From JAWXUU01 sp044426085 (GTDB lineage: Bacteria; Bacillota; Clostridia; Christensenellales; CAMQZB01): a stretch of DNA of 64,000 nucleotides. The stretch lies in assembly GCA_044426085.1 (NCBI GenBank), contig JAWXUU010000002.1, forward strand, positions 62,001-126,000. Reading direction: 5' to 3'. Numbering within the stretch: position 1 is the first letter of the stretch; each line of letters starts with the position of its first letter. This document shows positions 51,095-59,730 of this stretch, piece by piece. The position numbers were made by a program, and so were the translations under genes. The notes beneath the pieces were generated by a model. The model saw only the letters and a program-made list of their open reading frames with translations. It searched no databases and was not told the DNA's origin.

Positions 51095-52291
51095 TTAACG
51101 AAACATTTTTTTTGCAATCTCAGTTCCTGCTGAAAGGAAAATGCCAGACTCGACAGCGGTTTCTTCGCAGTATGTCAAACCGCAATAAGTTGGGTTTGCA
51201 CTTGAATAATAAAGGTATGGCACTGGTGCGCTAGAGTGAGTTTTTGTTGCGATTGGTGTTGGATGATCAGGCATAACAACAACTTGGAAGTCCTCTCCAC
51301 ATTCTTCAAGATAGTCCAAAACCTTGCCGACAACATCTCTATCAATGATTTCAAGAGCTTTGATTTTACCCTTCAAATCACCTTGGTGTCCACATTCATC
51401 AGTAGCTTCCATATGAAGGTAAACAAAATCAAGACCGCTTTCAAGCTTTTCAATCGCAGCCTTAGCTTTACCAACAAAATTAGTTTCTAAATTGCCAGTT
51501 GCACCTTCAACTTCGATAACATCAAGACCGCCGAGAATTCCAATGCCTTTTAATAAATCAACTGCAGAAATAATTCCCGCATCAACGCCGTATGTCGCCT
51601 TATAGTTATCAAGCATTGGCTTAGTTCCCATACCCCAAAGCCAAAGTGAGTTTGCTGGATTCTTGCCATTTTTAATCCTTTCAAGATTGACAGGATGGTC
51701 TTTCAAGATATCATAGCTTTTTTTCATGATAGACAAAATCATCTCATCTTGTGGAAGATATTCTTTAATTTTTCTATCTGAAATGTCATGTGGCGGAGTA
51801 AGCTTGCCAATTTTTTCGTCTAGCTTATCGAAAACTAGGCAATGTCTGTATGAAATTCCTGCAAAAAGCTTCATTTCTTCAGTGTCTAGTTCTTTTGCGA
51901 CAGCATTGACCAATATTGTTGATTCAGCTGTTGTGATTTCACCAGAAGAATAATCGACCATAGTTCTGTCTTCATAGTTTTCTTCACTAGAAAGTGTCAC
52001 AACATTTGCTCTGAATGTAACGCTTGTATCAGTCAAATTGATACCCATGCTCACAGCTTCAAGTGGGCTTCTGCCGGTGTAGCAAACATTTGGGTCATAA
52101 CCCAACACTGATAGGTTTGCAACGTCACTGCCAGGGCTTAAGCCATCTGGAACAGTCTTACAAAGACCAACCTCTCCATTTGCTGCTAGCATATCCATAT
52201 TCGGTTTGTTTGCAACAGAAAGTGGTGTGCCTTTTATTTCTTCAATGAATGTGTCGGCTGCGCCGTCAATCAAAAATAATACACTTTTCAT
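51095..52291 (-). CDS. cofactor-independent phosphoglycerate mutase, ApgM type
   Basis: Alkaline-phosphatase-superfamily enzyme converting 3- to 2-phosphoglycerate in glycolysis. 398 aa: FLIDGAAD (metal ligand Asp), GLSPGSDVANLSVLGYDP (nucleophile Ser), YTGRSPLEA, HMEATDECGHQGD and MPDHPTP complete the bimetal site. It is the archaeal ApgM type rather than GpmI, which is ~510 aa. AAGGAGA lies before the ATG. Last gene of a three-gene minus-strand operon. Confidence 0.92.
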   Translation of the reverse strand: MKSVLFLIDGAADTFIEEIKGTPLSVANKPNMDMLAANGEVGLCKTVPDGLSPGSDVANLSVLGYDPNVCYTGRSPLEAVSMGINLTDTSVTFRANVVTLSSEENYEDRTMVDYSSGEITTAESTILVNAVAKELDTEEMKLFAGISYRHCLVFDKLDEKIGKLTPPHDISDRKIKEYLPQDEMILSIMKKSYDILKDHPVNLERIKNGKNPANSLWLWGMGTKPMLDNYKATYGVDAGIISAVDLLKGIGILGGLDVIEVEGATGNLETNFVGKAKAAIEKLESGLDFVYLHMEATDECGHQGDLKGKIKALEIIDRDVVGKVLDYLEECGEDFQVVVMPDHPTPIATKTHSSAPVPYLYYSSANPTYCGLTYCEETAVESGIFLSAGTEIAKKMFR

Positions 52292-52319
52292 ACGTGTCTC
52301 CTTTTATGATTTGTTTGAA

Positions 52320-53438
52320 TTATTCGCAAGTTTTAATAATGTTTTGGATATCTTTGATTCTTTCAACGATAGGCAATTTTTGTGTGCAAAGTTGTTCGCA
52401 TTTTTTGCAACCGATGCACTTATTAGCTTCTGAAGGGTCCATGCTGAAATGCCACTTGAATTGATTCATAACACTTTGGTCGCCATTGCCCATGATTTTT
52501 TGATTGTATGCAAACATAAGTTTGTGTGGGTTGATGCCTACTGGGCAATAATTGCAATATGAACACAATGTACAAACTTCATTGAAACCGCCACACTTAA
52601 CGGATTTAGTTTCAATTTCATTCATGATTGTTGCTTCGTCATAATAATTTTCCGCAGCTTGAACATTCAAATCAACTTCTTCTTTTGAAGTCATGCCAGA
52701 AAGAACAGTTGTGATTCTTGATTGGCTTGTCAAGAATTTAAGTGCACTCAAAATAACAGGGTCTCCGTTTCTTGAAAGTTCAACAAATTTGTCCTTGTTT
52801 TGAGGAATAAGTCCACCGCCAAGTGGATTCATGATAACAATGCCCTTTCCAAGGTCAGAAAAGGCTTTTATGCCCGCTTCTCTGTATGTGTAGTTCATTG
52901 CATTATATCCAAGCAAAACACCGCTGAAAGCATCGCCATAAACTTTAGCAGCTTTTGCAATATCATCACCAGACATATGCGTTGAAAAAGAAATAACGTC
53001 AATAAGACCTTCTTCTTTTGCTTTCAACATACCTTCATAAATACCACCTTTGCTCATAACTTTTTCCATTTGTGGGAAAGTTTTAACAGACCATGCATGG
53101 CATATATCAAGTTTATCAATTTTCATTGTTTCAAGAGAATGACAGATTATTTCATAAGTGTTTTCTGCGTTTCTTGAATCGTCAGTCATAACTTTTGATG
53201 AAATAACGATATCATCTCTTTTCATTGTTTCGAAAGCCATTCCAAGACAAACTTCACTTTGCCATTCACAGTATCTTGGTGCAGTATCAAAATAGTTGAT
53301 ACCTTTGCTGTATGCATATCTGACAAGATCAGCACATTTTTCTTTTTTGTTTGTGTAATCTTCCTTGTTAAAGCGCATTGCACCAAATCCAACCGGCGTT
53401 ACCATTTTGCCAGTGTTGCCATACTCAGTTCTAATCAT
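52320..53438 (-). CDS. aldo/keto reductase with C-terminal 4Fe-4S domain
   Basis: 372 aa. N-terminal AKR barrel with VGFGAMRF, DTAPRYCEWQSE (catalytic Asp/Tyr) and SSKVM; then a ferredoxin-like tail with CTLCSYCNYCPVGI and CIGCKKCEQLCTQKLP, suggesting two [4Fe-4S] clusters, as in anaerobe-specific oxidoreductases of this family. Substrate unknown. AGGGGT is upstream of the ATG. Lies between the phosphoesterase (13-nt gap) and phosphoglycerate mutase (28-nt gap). Confidence 0.9.
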   Translation of the reverse strand: MIRTEYGNTGKMVTPVGFGAMRFNKEDYTNKKEKCADLVRYAYSKGINYFDTAPRYCEWQSEVCLGMAFETMKRDDIVISSKVMTDDSRNAENTYEIICHSLETMKIDKLDICHAWSVKTFPQMEKVMSKGGIYEGMLKAKEEGLIDVISFSTHMSGDDIAKAAKVYGDAFSGVLLGYNAMNYTYREAGIKAFSDLGKGIVIMNPLGGGLIPQNKDKFVELSRNGDPVILSALKFLTSQSRITTVLSGMTSKEEVDLNVQAAENYYDEATIMNEIETKSVKCGGFNEVCTLCSYCNYCPVGINPHKLMFAYNQKIMGNGDQSVMNQFKWHFSMDPSEANKCIGCKKCEQLCTQKLPIVERIKDIQNIIKTCE

Positions 53439-53451
53439 AATAATTTTACCC

Positions 53452-54144
53452 CTATATCATTTTTTTAATTTGGAAATTTAAAAAATCACACGATGTCAAG
53501 TGATACTCTACATCGTCTATAACCACAATATTTTTTGTTTTAGAATCCTTACCGTGCAAATGACCATAGATGACTGTTTTGATACCCGCATCAGAAAAAA
53601 TCTTAGTCATTTCTGTAGGGTCAAAATTTACATTGAATGGTGGATAATGTGTAACACCAATCAAAGTGTCGCCATCAGTTTCAAGCTTTTTGGCACAAGC
53701 GACAGCAAGTTTCATTCGTTCAAGTTCTCTTTTATATATTTTAAGGTCTTCTTTTGTGCTGTTATTACTGTCAGAAACAGTCCAACCGCGAGAGCCAAAG
53801 AATATATAATTATCAATTTTTACAGCGTCATTTTGAAGTGCGAAAGTGTTTTCATCGCAGATATCTCTGACTTTGGTTATTGATTGCCACCAATAATCGT
53901 GATTGCCTCTGATAATAATTTTTTTGCCAGGCAAAGATTTCAAATATTCAAAATCTTCTTTTATGTTATCGATTTTCAGCGCCCAACTTATGTCGCCAGC
54001 AATAACCAAAATATCTTCATCATTAATCATTTTGGAACTTTCTTTAATTTTAATATGATGATCCACCCATTCTTCACCGAAAACGTCCATTGGTTTATCT
54101 GTTGAAAAAGAAAGGTGCAGATCGCTAATAGCGTAAATTTTCAT
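53452..54144 (-). CDS. calcineurin-like metallophosphoesterase
   Basis: 230 aa with all five blocks of the family: SDLHLS, GDISWAL, GNHDYWW, VTHYPPF and YGHLHG, which coordinate two metals. Substrate unknown; cytosolic, as no signal peptide is present. First gene of the operon with the aldo/keto reductase and phosphoglycerate mutase. No Shine-Dalgarno; the start codon sits 6 nt after a -10-like hexamer. Confidence 0.9.
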   Translation of the reverse strand: MKIYAISDLHLSFSTDKPMDVFGEEWVDHHIKIKESSKMINDEDILVIAGDISWALKIDNIKEDFEYLKSLPGKKIIIRGNHDYWWQSITKVRDICDENTFALQNDAVKIDNYIFFGSRGWTVSDSNNSTKEDLKIYKRELERMKLAVACAKKLETDGDTLIGVTHYPPFNVNFDPTEMTKIFSDAGIKTVIYGHLHGKDSKTKNIVVIDDVEYHLTSCDFLNFQIKKMI

Positions 54145-54150
54145 ATATAC

Positions 54151-54179
54151 ATTTTCTCATATTTTTCTGAACATTGCAA
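54151..54179 (-). promoter_or_regulatory. promoter of the phosphoesterase operon, leaderless arrangement
   Basis: Minus strand: -35 TTGCAA (54179-54174), 17-nt spacer, weak -10 GAAAAT (54156-54151), 6 nt, ATG at 54144. Confidence 0.5.
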
Positions 54180-54187
54180 TCATTTTT

Positions 54188-54223
54188 TTGATATATTTTT
54201 ATAAAATTGATAAAATATATCAA
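54188..54223. repeat. 12-bp AT-rich inverted repeat upstream of the phosphoesterase operon
   Basis: TTGATATATTTT and AAAATATATCAA (54188-54199, 54212-54223), perfect, 12 nt apart, just upstream of the -35 box. Possible regulator site, but very AT-rich. Confidence 0.45.
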
Positions 54224-54234
54224 TTTTTATTATA

Positions 54235-54274
54235 TAAAAAAAGCAATGCTTCAAAATATAAGAAACATTGCTTT
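54235..54274 (-). terminator. terminator of the TM1266 / S-component operon
   Basis: AAAGCAATG / CATTGCTTT (54240-54248, 54266-54274), 9 bp; on the minus strand it is followed by seven T. Confidence 0.82.
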
Positions 54275-54314
54275 ATTTGTTGTTTTTAATTGTATTTTAT
54301 TGTACGATATTGTA

Positions 54315-54875
54315 TTAAATTAACCCTCTTTTCTTCAAGAGATATCCAACTGCTATTGCACAAACACCGCCTATCATTGCAGTGAAAAATTGTGTTATAC
54401 CAAATGTAACTGCAAGTGCTGCTGGCACAGTTGCCATAACAAGTGGAAGCAAAAGGTTATATGTTATGTAGTATAGGAACAAGAACTTCACAAATGCCCC
54501 AATAACAAGACCAACACCTTGTTGCCAAATTGATTTCACGTCGCCATATTCACCTTTAAATGCTTTCAATATGATTGCGAAAAGTGCGATGTAAATTGCG
54601 TTACTAACACCAATAAATGGTGTCAAGATAACATTACTGCTAAGACCAAGCAAGAAGCCGACATAAGGTGTTACAAGCCCTACGCAAACGCCACCAACAA
54701 GTCCTGCCACCATCGCTGTGATAATAAGCATCATATTGACAGCAGAACCTGTCAAAAGTTGAATTCCCGCGAGCCCTGTCACATATTGCAAAACAAGTGT
54801 GAGTGCTAGCATAATGCCGATTCTTGCAATCAAAAGTGATTTTCTGTTTGCATTACCAAATAAAAATTGATTCAT
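54315..54875 (-). CDS. ECF-transporter S-component-like membrane protein
   Basis: 186 aa, five to six membrane helices, Gly/Ala-rich: GIMLALTLVLQYVTG, then GSAVNMMLIITAMVAGLVGG, resembling substrate-binding S components of energy-coupling-factor vitamin transporters. Substrate cannot be read from sequence. GGAGG precedes the ATG. It follows the TM1266-family gene by 15 nt, so both are under the structured leader at 55146-55294. No EcfA/EcfT genes here; S components often use a shared module elsewhere. Confidence 0.6.
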   Translation of the reverse strand: MNQFLFGNANRKSLLIARIGIMLALTLVLQYVTGLAGIQLLTGSAVNMMLIITAMVAGLVGGVCVGLVTPYVGFLLGLSSNVILTPFIGVSNAIYIALFAIILKAFKGEYGDVKSIWQQGVGLVIGAFVKFLFLYYITYNLLLPLVMATVPAALAVTFGITQFFTAMIGGVCAIAVGYLLKKRGLI

Positions 54876-54890
54876 AAAATAAATCCTCCT

Positions 54891-55145
54891 CTAAACTTCC
54901 ACTGAAGTGATTGCAGATTTAACAGTGACATTTGGAATTTTACCAAGTTTACCAGTGAATGCCGAAAGTTTTTCAATTTGCCCTTCAACAATAACACTAA
55001 TAACAGAAATGCCCGCATCCTTTTTTGGAATGCCCATTCTGCCGGAAATGATATCGCTGAAATCAGAAAGTGTGCTTTGAACTGTCATTGCGGTTTCTTT
55101 TCCGCCTTCAATAACAATGGCAACTGCCCCGATTCTATTTCCCAT
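54891..55145 (-). CDS. TM1266-family (iron-only hydrogenase system) putative regulator
   Basis: 84 aa ACT-like/NikR-C-like small protein. IGAVAIVIEGGK, the conserved SDFSDIISGRMGIP block and ISVISVIVEG match the TM1266 family, which usually sits with [FeFe]-hydrogenase maturation genes (hydE, hydF, hydG). None of these is in the window. AGGAGG precedes the ATG. Role as a regulator is by genomic association in the family, not biochemistry. Confidence 0.8.
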   Translation of the reverse strand: MGNRIGAVAIVIEGGKETAMTVQSTLSDFSDIISGRMGIPKKDAGISVISVIVEGQIEKLSAFTGKLGKIPNVTVKSAITSVEV

Positions 55146-55294
55146 ATATGCCTCCTAATAAAAATACAAAAACTCCCTAAAAATTTAGAGAGTAGCCTTG
55201 AAAATTATATTATTGTGTTGCTTTTTCCGAAAACTCATCTAAGCAAAGTATTAATTTCCAATCTTACTCTCCGAAATTTCATCGATGTAGATTT
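55146..55294 (-). promoter_or_regulatory. structured leader with terminator/antiterminator, class not recognised
   Basis: About 150 nt from a strong promoter to the TM1266 gene. AAGCAAA near the 5' end pairs with TTTGCTT. GAGAGTA (within 55265-55272) can pair with TACTCTC, which is also the left arm of a terminator (55167-55193: ACTCTCTAAA / TTTAGGGAGT then TTTTTG). That mutually exclusive pairing is how riboswitches and attenuators work. It does not match the TPP, SAM, cobalamin, FMN, purine, glycine, THF or T-box cores I know. Confidence 0.55.
55167..55193 (-). terminator. intrinsic terminator within the TM1266 leader
   Basis: Minus-strand stem ACTCTCTAAA / TTTAGGGAGT (one G-U pair), followed by TTTTTG; about 20 nt before the start codon. 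Confidence 0.75.
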
Positions 55295-55300
55295 GCTTTT

Positions 55301-55329
55301 ATTATACCCTAGTAAAAAATAAAAGTCAA
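55301..55329 (-). promoter_or_regulatory. promoter of the TM1266 / S-component operon
   Basis: Minus strand: -35 TTGACT (55329-55324), 17-nt spacer, -10 TATAAT (55306-55301). The -35 is inside the terminator of the upstream ctp gene. Confidence 0.85.
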
Positions 55330-55348
55330 GAATAAAATCTTGACTTTT
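55321..55348 (-). terminator. terminator of uvrB-uvrA-ctp
   Basis: 10-bp stem AAAAGTCAAG / CTTGACTTTT with 8-nt loop; on the minus strand followed by ATTTTTT. Confidence 0.85.
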
Positions 55349-55375
55349 ATAATTAATTACATATTTTGCAATATG

Positions 55376-56824
55376 TTACTTCATTGCATTTATTCCCCTT
55401 TGAAGGATATCATCTTCTTCGTATGAATAAGGGAAAGAAACTGAATCCAAAACGGAGTATCCATTTGTTGGTGAAAGACCAGTTTGGTCGTGTGAGTTGC
55501 CATATGGCGAGAAGAAATATGAAGATGTGAATGTAACACTGTATCCATATATTGGCATAAACACAGTTGTAAGACCCGTGCCTTTTCCGTATGTCGTTTC
55601 TCCGATAATAATATCAACAGTGCCATAATCAATCATTGCTGTCAAGATTGCTTCACTTGCCGATGCTGTGTTGCCATCAACAAGAACAATCACGTCGTCG
55701 AAACTCATTTCTTCATAATAACTTCCGTCTGCCCTGATTTCAGTTGAGTTTCCATATTTGTCTTCAATGGTGATAATAAGCGGATTTTTTCCTTCTTCTT
55801 CAGCTTTCAATAGATAAGAGCCCACAACTTTCATGTTCTCTTCGCTTCCACCAGTGTTGTCACGCAAATCAAGGATAAGCTTTGTTTTTCCAGTTTCTTC
55901 ATACCACTCCATTGCCTCAATAAATTGTTCGCCAGTTTTTCCAACGAAAGAAGTGATTTTGATATAAGCAGTTTCATCAGCAAGTCCTTCAAGACCAGCA
56001 GTTTGATTATCATAATATTCAACAACTATTGGAGTGTATTCTTGCTTTGTTATTGTTGCTACAAACCGTTCACTGTCAACATCGTATGATATATACCCAT
56101 AGTCATTTATGATAGGCATAAGACATTCAATAGTGACTGATTCATTTTCATCTTTGCCAAGCAGAACTACAGATACATCATCCATTTCTTTATCATAAAA
56201 ATCTTCACCGTCGATTGCAACGATTCGCATGCCTTCGGAAAGTCCTTCAATTTGGGCAGAAGAACCCATAACAACTGAAACAACGTAAACTCCATCAAGA
56301 CCGCTGTATGTGCCGATAGAAACCCCGAAAGAAGTGGAAGACCCACTTGCAGTTGTGTAATATTCTGTTGTTTCTTCAGGCGTCATCAAGTCACAATAAG
56401 GATCTTCTCTCAAGCAAAATGATAGCCCATTTTCCATCAAAAAGGCAGCATCCAAACCGTCGTAGTTTGCATAATACGCTTGATCATTCAAAACTTCAAC
56501 AAGCCACTCCGCGACGGCGGCATCTTCACTTTGCAAAAAAGATGCTGTTGTGTATCCGCCAAAGAATGAACACATAACAACAAGAACAATCAAAAGTCCA
56601 ACAGTTATTTTTCCAAATCCTCTGTTAAAATTCGAATGTCTTGACTTTTTCATTTTATATTTTGTTTTGTCAGGTACTTCAATAACTGCAGGTTTTTGAA
56701 TTTCTGCAGATTGTTGAATGTTTTCTGTCTGTGGAATATCTTGAACGGGATTAGGAACTTGACTTTCTGTCGTGACAGTTTCCGTTGCTGTATCTTCTGA
56801 AATATTCGGATTATTTCCCTTCAT
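55376..56824 (-). CDS. C-terminal processing protease, S41 family
   Basis: 482 aa. Cytoplasmic Gln/Glu/Pro-rich N-terminus (~70 residues), one membrane anchor (~72-93), a PDZ domain (GVSIGTYSGLDGVYVVSVV, GLSEGMRIVAIDG), then the S41 catalytic domain with the Ser in GNTASASEA and the Lys in YGKGTG. Outside-facing protease like CtpB, which in Bacillus takes part in sporulation signalling; that role here is conjecture. The start overlaps the uvrA stop by 1 nt (TAATG), so it is coupled to uvrA. Confidence 0.92.
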   Translation of the reverse strand: MKGNNPNISEDTATETVTTESQVPNPVQDIPQTENIQQSAEIQKPAVIEVPDKTKYKMKKSRHSNFNRGFGKITVGLLIVLVVMCSFFGGYTTASFLQSEDAAVAEWLVEVLNDQAYYANYDGLDAAFLMENGLSFCLREDPYCDLMTPEETTEYYTTASGSSTSFGVSIGTYSGLDGVYVVSVVMGSSAQIEGLSEGMRIVAIDGEDFYDKEMDDVSVVLLGKDENESVTIECLMPIINDYGYISYDVDSERFVATITKQEYTPIVVEYYDNQTAGLEGLADETAYIKITSFVGKTGEQFIEAMEWYEETGKTKLILDLRDNTGGSEENMKVVGSYLLKAEEEGKNPLIITIEDKYGNSTEIRADGSYYEEMSFDDVIVLVDGNTASASEAILTAMIDYGTVDIIIGETTYGKGTGLTTVFMPIYGYSVTFTSSYFFSPYGNSHDQTGLSPTNGYSVLDSVSFPYSYEEDDILQRGINAMK

Positions 56825-59661
56825 TAGCTCTCCTTTGCAAAAGATTTTTTAAGTTCTTTTGCTATATATTTTGCTGTGTAGCTTTTTTTGTTTTTTGCGA
56901 CTTCTTCTGGTGAGCCTACAGCGACTATTCTACCGCCACCGTCTCCACCTTCAGGTCCTAAGTCAATGATATAGTCACTGACCTTAATAACGTCCATATC
57001 GTGCTCTATAACAATGATTGTATTTCCTTTGTCGCACAATTTTTGCAAGACTTTAATAAGTTTGTCAACGTCTGCCATGTGAAGCCCTGTTGTGGGTTCA
57101 TCAAGGATATAAACCGTTTTGCCAGTTCCTCTTTTTGCCAGTTCAGTTGCAAGCTTCACGCGCTGTGCCTCTCCGCCTGAAAGCGTTGTTGCACTTTGCC
57201 CGAGTTTGATATATCCAAGACCTACTTCTTCAAGTGTTTTGATTTTATTATATATCGAAGGTATATGCTTGAAAAACTCGCAAGCTTCAGAAACTCTCAT
57301 TTCCAATACGTCGTTAATATTTTTACCTTTATAAAGGACATTCAATGTCTCGCGATTATATCGCTTTCCACCGCATACTTCACAAGGAACATAAACATCG
57401 GGAAGAAAGTGCATTGCAATTTGAATAATTCCATCACCAGCACAATTTTCACATCTGCCACCTTTTACATTAAAAGAAAATCTACCCGATTTATAACCGC
57501 GTTCTTTGGAATCAACCGTGCTCGCAAACAACTCGCGTATTGGAGTGAACACGCCTGTATATGTTGCGGGATTAGAACGTGGTGTTCTGCCAATTGGGCT
57601 TTGATCTATTGAAATTACTTTATCGACAAACTCTATTCCTTCAATTTTATCAACTGCGCCATAATGAACTTTCGAGCGCATAAGGTTTTTTTCAAGAAAC
57701 GGAGCTAAGATTTCATTTATAAGAGAACTTTTACCGCTTCCTGAAACACCAGTTATGCTAGTGAATAAACCAACTGGTATTTTCACATCGACATTTTTAA
57801 GATTGTTGTGCTTGGCTCCTGTTATAGTCAAGAACTTATCAGAAGCTTCTCTTCTGCACGTTGGAACTGGTATGCGTTTTTCTCCTGATAAATACATGCC
57901 CGTTATTGATGTTTTATCTTTTATAATTTCATCGTATGTGCCTTGGAAAATAACTTCACCGCCATGTTCGCCTGCAAGTGGACCAATATCAATAATTTGG
58001 TCGGAACATTTCATTGTGTTTTCATCATGTTCAACAACGATAAGGGAATTGCCTTGATCGCGAAGTTTAAAAAGTGTTTCAATAAGTTTTTCATTATCCC
58101 GTTGATGAAGTCCTATGCTAGGTTCATCAAGGATGTATAAGACGCCCGTAAGTCCACTGCCAATCTGCGTTGCAAGGCGGATTCTTTGTGATTCCCCACC
58201 AGAAAGTGTTCCTGCACTTCGCATAAGGTCAAGATAAGCCAATCCAACATTTTGCAAGAAAGAAAGACGTGCCTTAACTTCTTTTAGTATTGGTGTTGCA
58301 ATAATAGTGTTTGACGGCGAAAGTTCAATTTTATTAATAAATTCAACTTCCTTATCAATTGATAAAGAGCAAAAATCATATATATTCAATCCACCAATCT
58401 TAACAGAAAGTGCTTCTTTTCTAAGTCGTTTACCGCCACAGTGTTTGCAAGGCGAAGTTTTCATATATTTTTCGATTTCTTTTTTGATATAATCAGATGT
58501 TGACTCGCGATATCTACGTTCAAGATTAGGAATTATTCCTTCATATGATGTTTTCATACTGCCTGTAAATCTATATGCATTGTATGCTATTTCAAGTTCT
58601 TCACCACCGTTGCCATAAAGGACGAGCATCTGAACTGATTTTGGCAAATCTTTCCATGGCACAAGTTGTGAAAATCTATATTTCTTTGCGAGTGCTCCGA
58701 AATACATCTCCGACATCTTGCCTGTATCAAGATTCCAACCACTCACTTTGATTGCGCCTTGCGCAAGTGAAAGCGTAGGGTCAGGAATGATAAGCTCTGG
58801 GTCAATTTCTTGCATATAACCAATGCCGGCACAATGCTCGCAAGCACCAAACGGGCTGTTGAAAGAAAACATTCTTGGTTCAACTTCTTCGATATTTATA
58901 TCACAGTTAGGACACGAATATTTTGTTGAGTAAAGCTTTTCAACATCGTTGATTTCACACACAACGATTCCTTCCCCAATCTTGATTGCCGATTCAATTG
59001 ATTCAAGCAGACGCTTTTGAATGGATGGCGAAACCTTGATTCTATCTATCACAACATATATATCGTGTTTTTTATTTTTTTCAATGTTAATTTCTTCATC
59101 GAGGTCATAAATAATGCCATCAACTTTAACCCTTGCAAAGCCTGATTTTCGCAGTTTTTCAAATTCTTTTTTATATTCACCTTTTTTGCCTCTTGCAATA
59201 GGTGCGAGAACCAATAAACGACTATTATCACCGTGGGCAATAACTTGGTCGTAAATTTGGTCAACTGTTTGCATTGCAATTTTTTCACCGCATTTTGGGC
59301 AGTATACGTCGCCTACTCTAGCAAAAAGCAAACGCAGATAATCGTATATTTCTGTGACTGTTCCAACAGTTGAACGCGGGTTGTGCGACGTTGTTTTTTG
59401 GTCGATAGAAATACTTGGCGATAAGCCTTCGATAGATTCAACATTAGGTTTTTGGAATTGACCTAGAAATTGTCGTGCATATGACGACAAACTTTCAACG
59501 TATCGCCTTTGCCCTTCAGCAAAAATGGTGTCAAAGGCAAGCGTGGATTTACCACTGCCAGAAAGACCAGTCATAACAACAAGCTTGTTTCTAGGAATAT
59601 TTAAGTCGATATTTTTTAGGTTATTTTCCTTCGCCCCTTTGATTATTATTTCTTCTTTCAT
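56824..59661 (-). CDS. uvrA: excinuclease ABC subunit A
   Basis: Damage-recognition ATPase of nucleotide excision repair. 945 aa, full length: two ABC modules (GLSGSGKSTLAFD and GVSGSGKSSLINE Walker A), LSGGESQRIRLATQ and LSGGEAQRVKLATE signatures, and zinc modules (CPKCGEKI; CPNCD...CEHC; CENCAGDG...CEVCGG). Lies 69 nt downstream of uvrB. uvrC is not in the window. Confidence 0.97.
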   Translation of the reverse strand: MKEEIIIKGAKENNLKNIDLNIPRNKLVVMTGLSGSGKSTLAFDTIFAEGQRRYVESLSSYARQFLGQFQKPNVESIEGLSPSISIDQKTTSHNPRSTVGTVTEIYDYLRLLFARVGDVYCPKCGEKIAMQTVDQIYDQVIAHGDNSRLLVLAPIARGKKGEYKKEFEKLRKSGFARVKVDGIIYDLDEEINIEKNKKHDIYVVIDRIKVSPSIQKRLLESIESAIKIGEGIVVCEINDVEKLYSTKYSCPNCDINIEEVEPRMFSFNSPFGACEHCAGIGYMQEIDPELIIPDPTLSLAQGAIKVSGWNLDTGKMSEMYFGALAKKYRFSQLVPWKDLPKSVQMLVLYGNGGEELEIAYNAYRFTGSMKTSYEGIIPNLERRYRESTSDYIKKEIEKYMKTSPCKHCGGKRLRKEALSVKIGGLNIYDFCSLSIDKEVEFINKIELSPSNTIIATPILKEVKARLSFLQNVGLAYLDLMRSAGTLSGGESQRIRLATQIGSGLTGVLYILDEPSIGLHQRDNEKLIETLFKLRDQGNSLIVVEHDENTMKCSDQIIDIGPLAGEHGGEVIFQGTYDEIIKDKTSITGMYLSGEKRIPVPTCRREASDKFLTITGAKHNNLKNVDVKIPVGLFTSITGVSGSGKSSLINEILAPFLEKNLMRSKVHYGAVDKIEGIEFVDKVISIDQSPIGRTPRSNPATYTGVFTPIRELFASTVDSKERGYKSGRFSFNVKGGRCENCAGDGIIQIAMHFLPDVYVPCEVCGGKRYNRETLNVLYKGKNINDVLEMRVSEACEFFKHIPSIYNKIKTLEEVGLGYIKLGQSATTLSGGEAQRVKLATELAKRGTGKTVYILDEPTTGLHMADVDKLIKVLQKLCDKGNTIIVIEHDMDVIKVSDYIIDLGPEGGDGGGRIVAVGSPEEVAKNKKSYTAKYIAKELKKSFAKES

Positions 59662-59730
59662 TTTGTACCTTTTTTATATATTTTTAATAGTATACCACAT
59701 TTATTATTTATTGTTTATAAATTTTTACAG

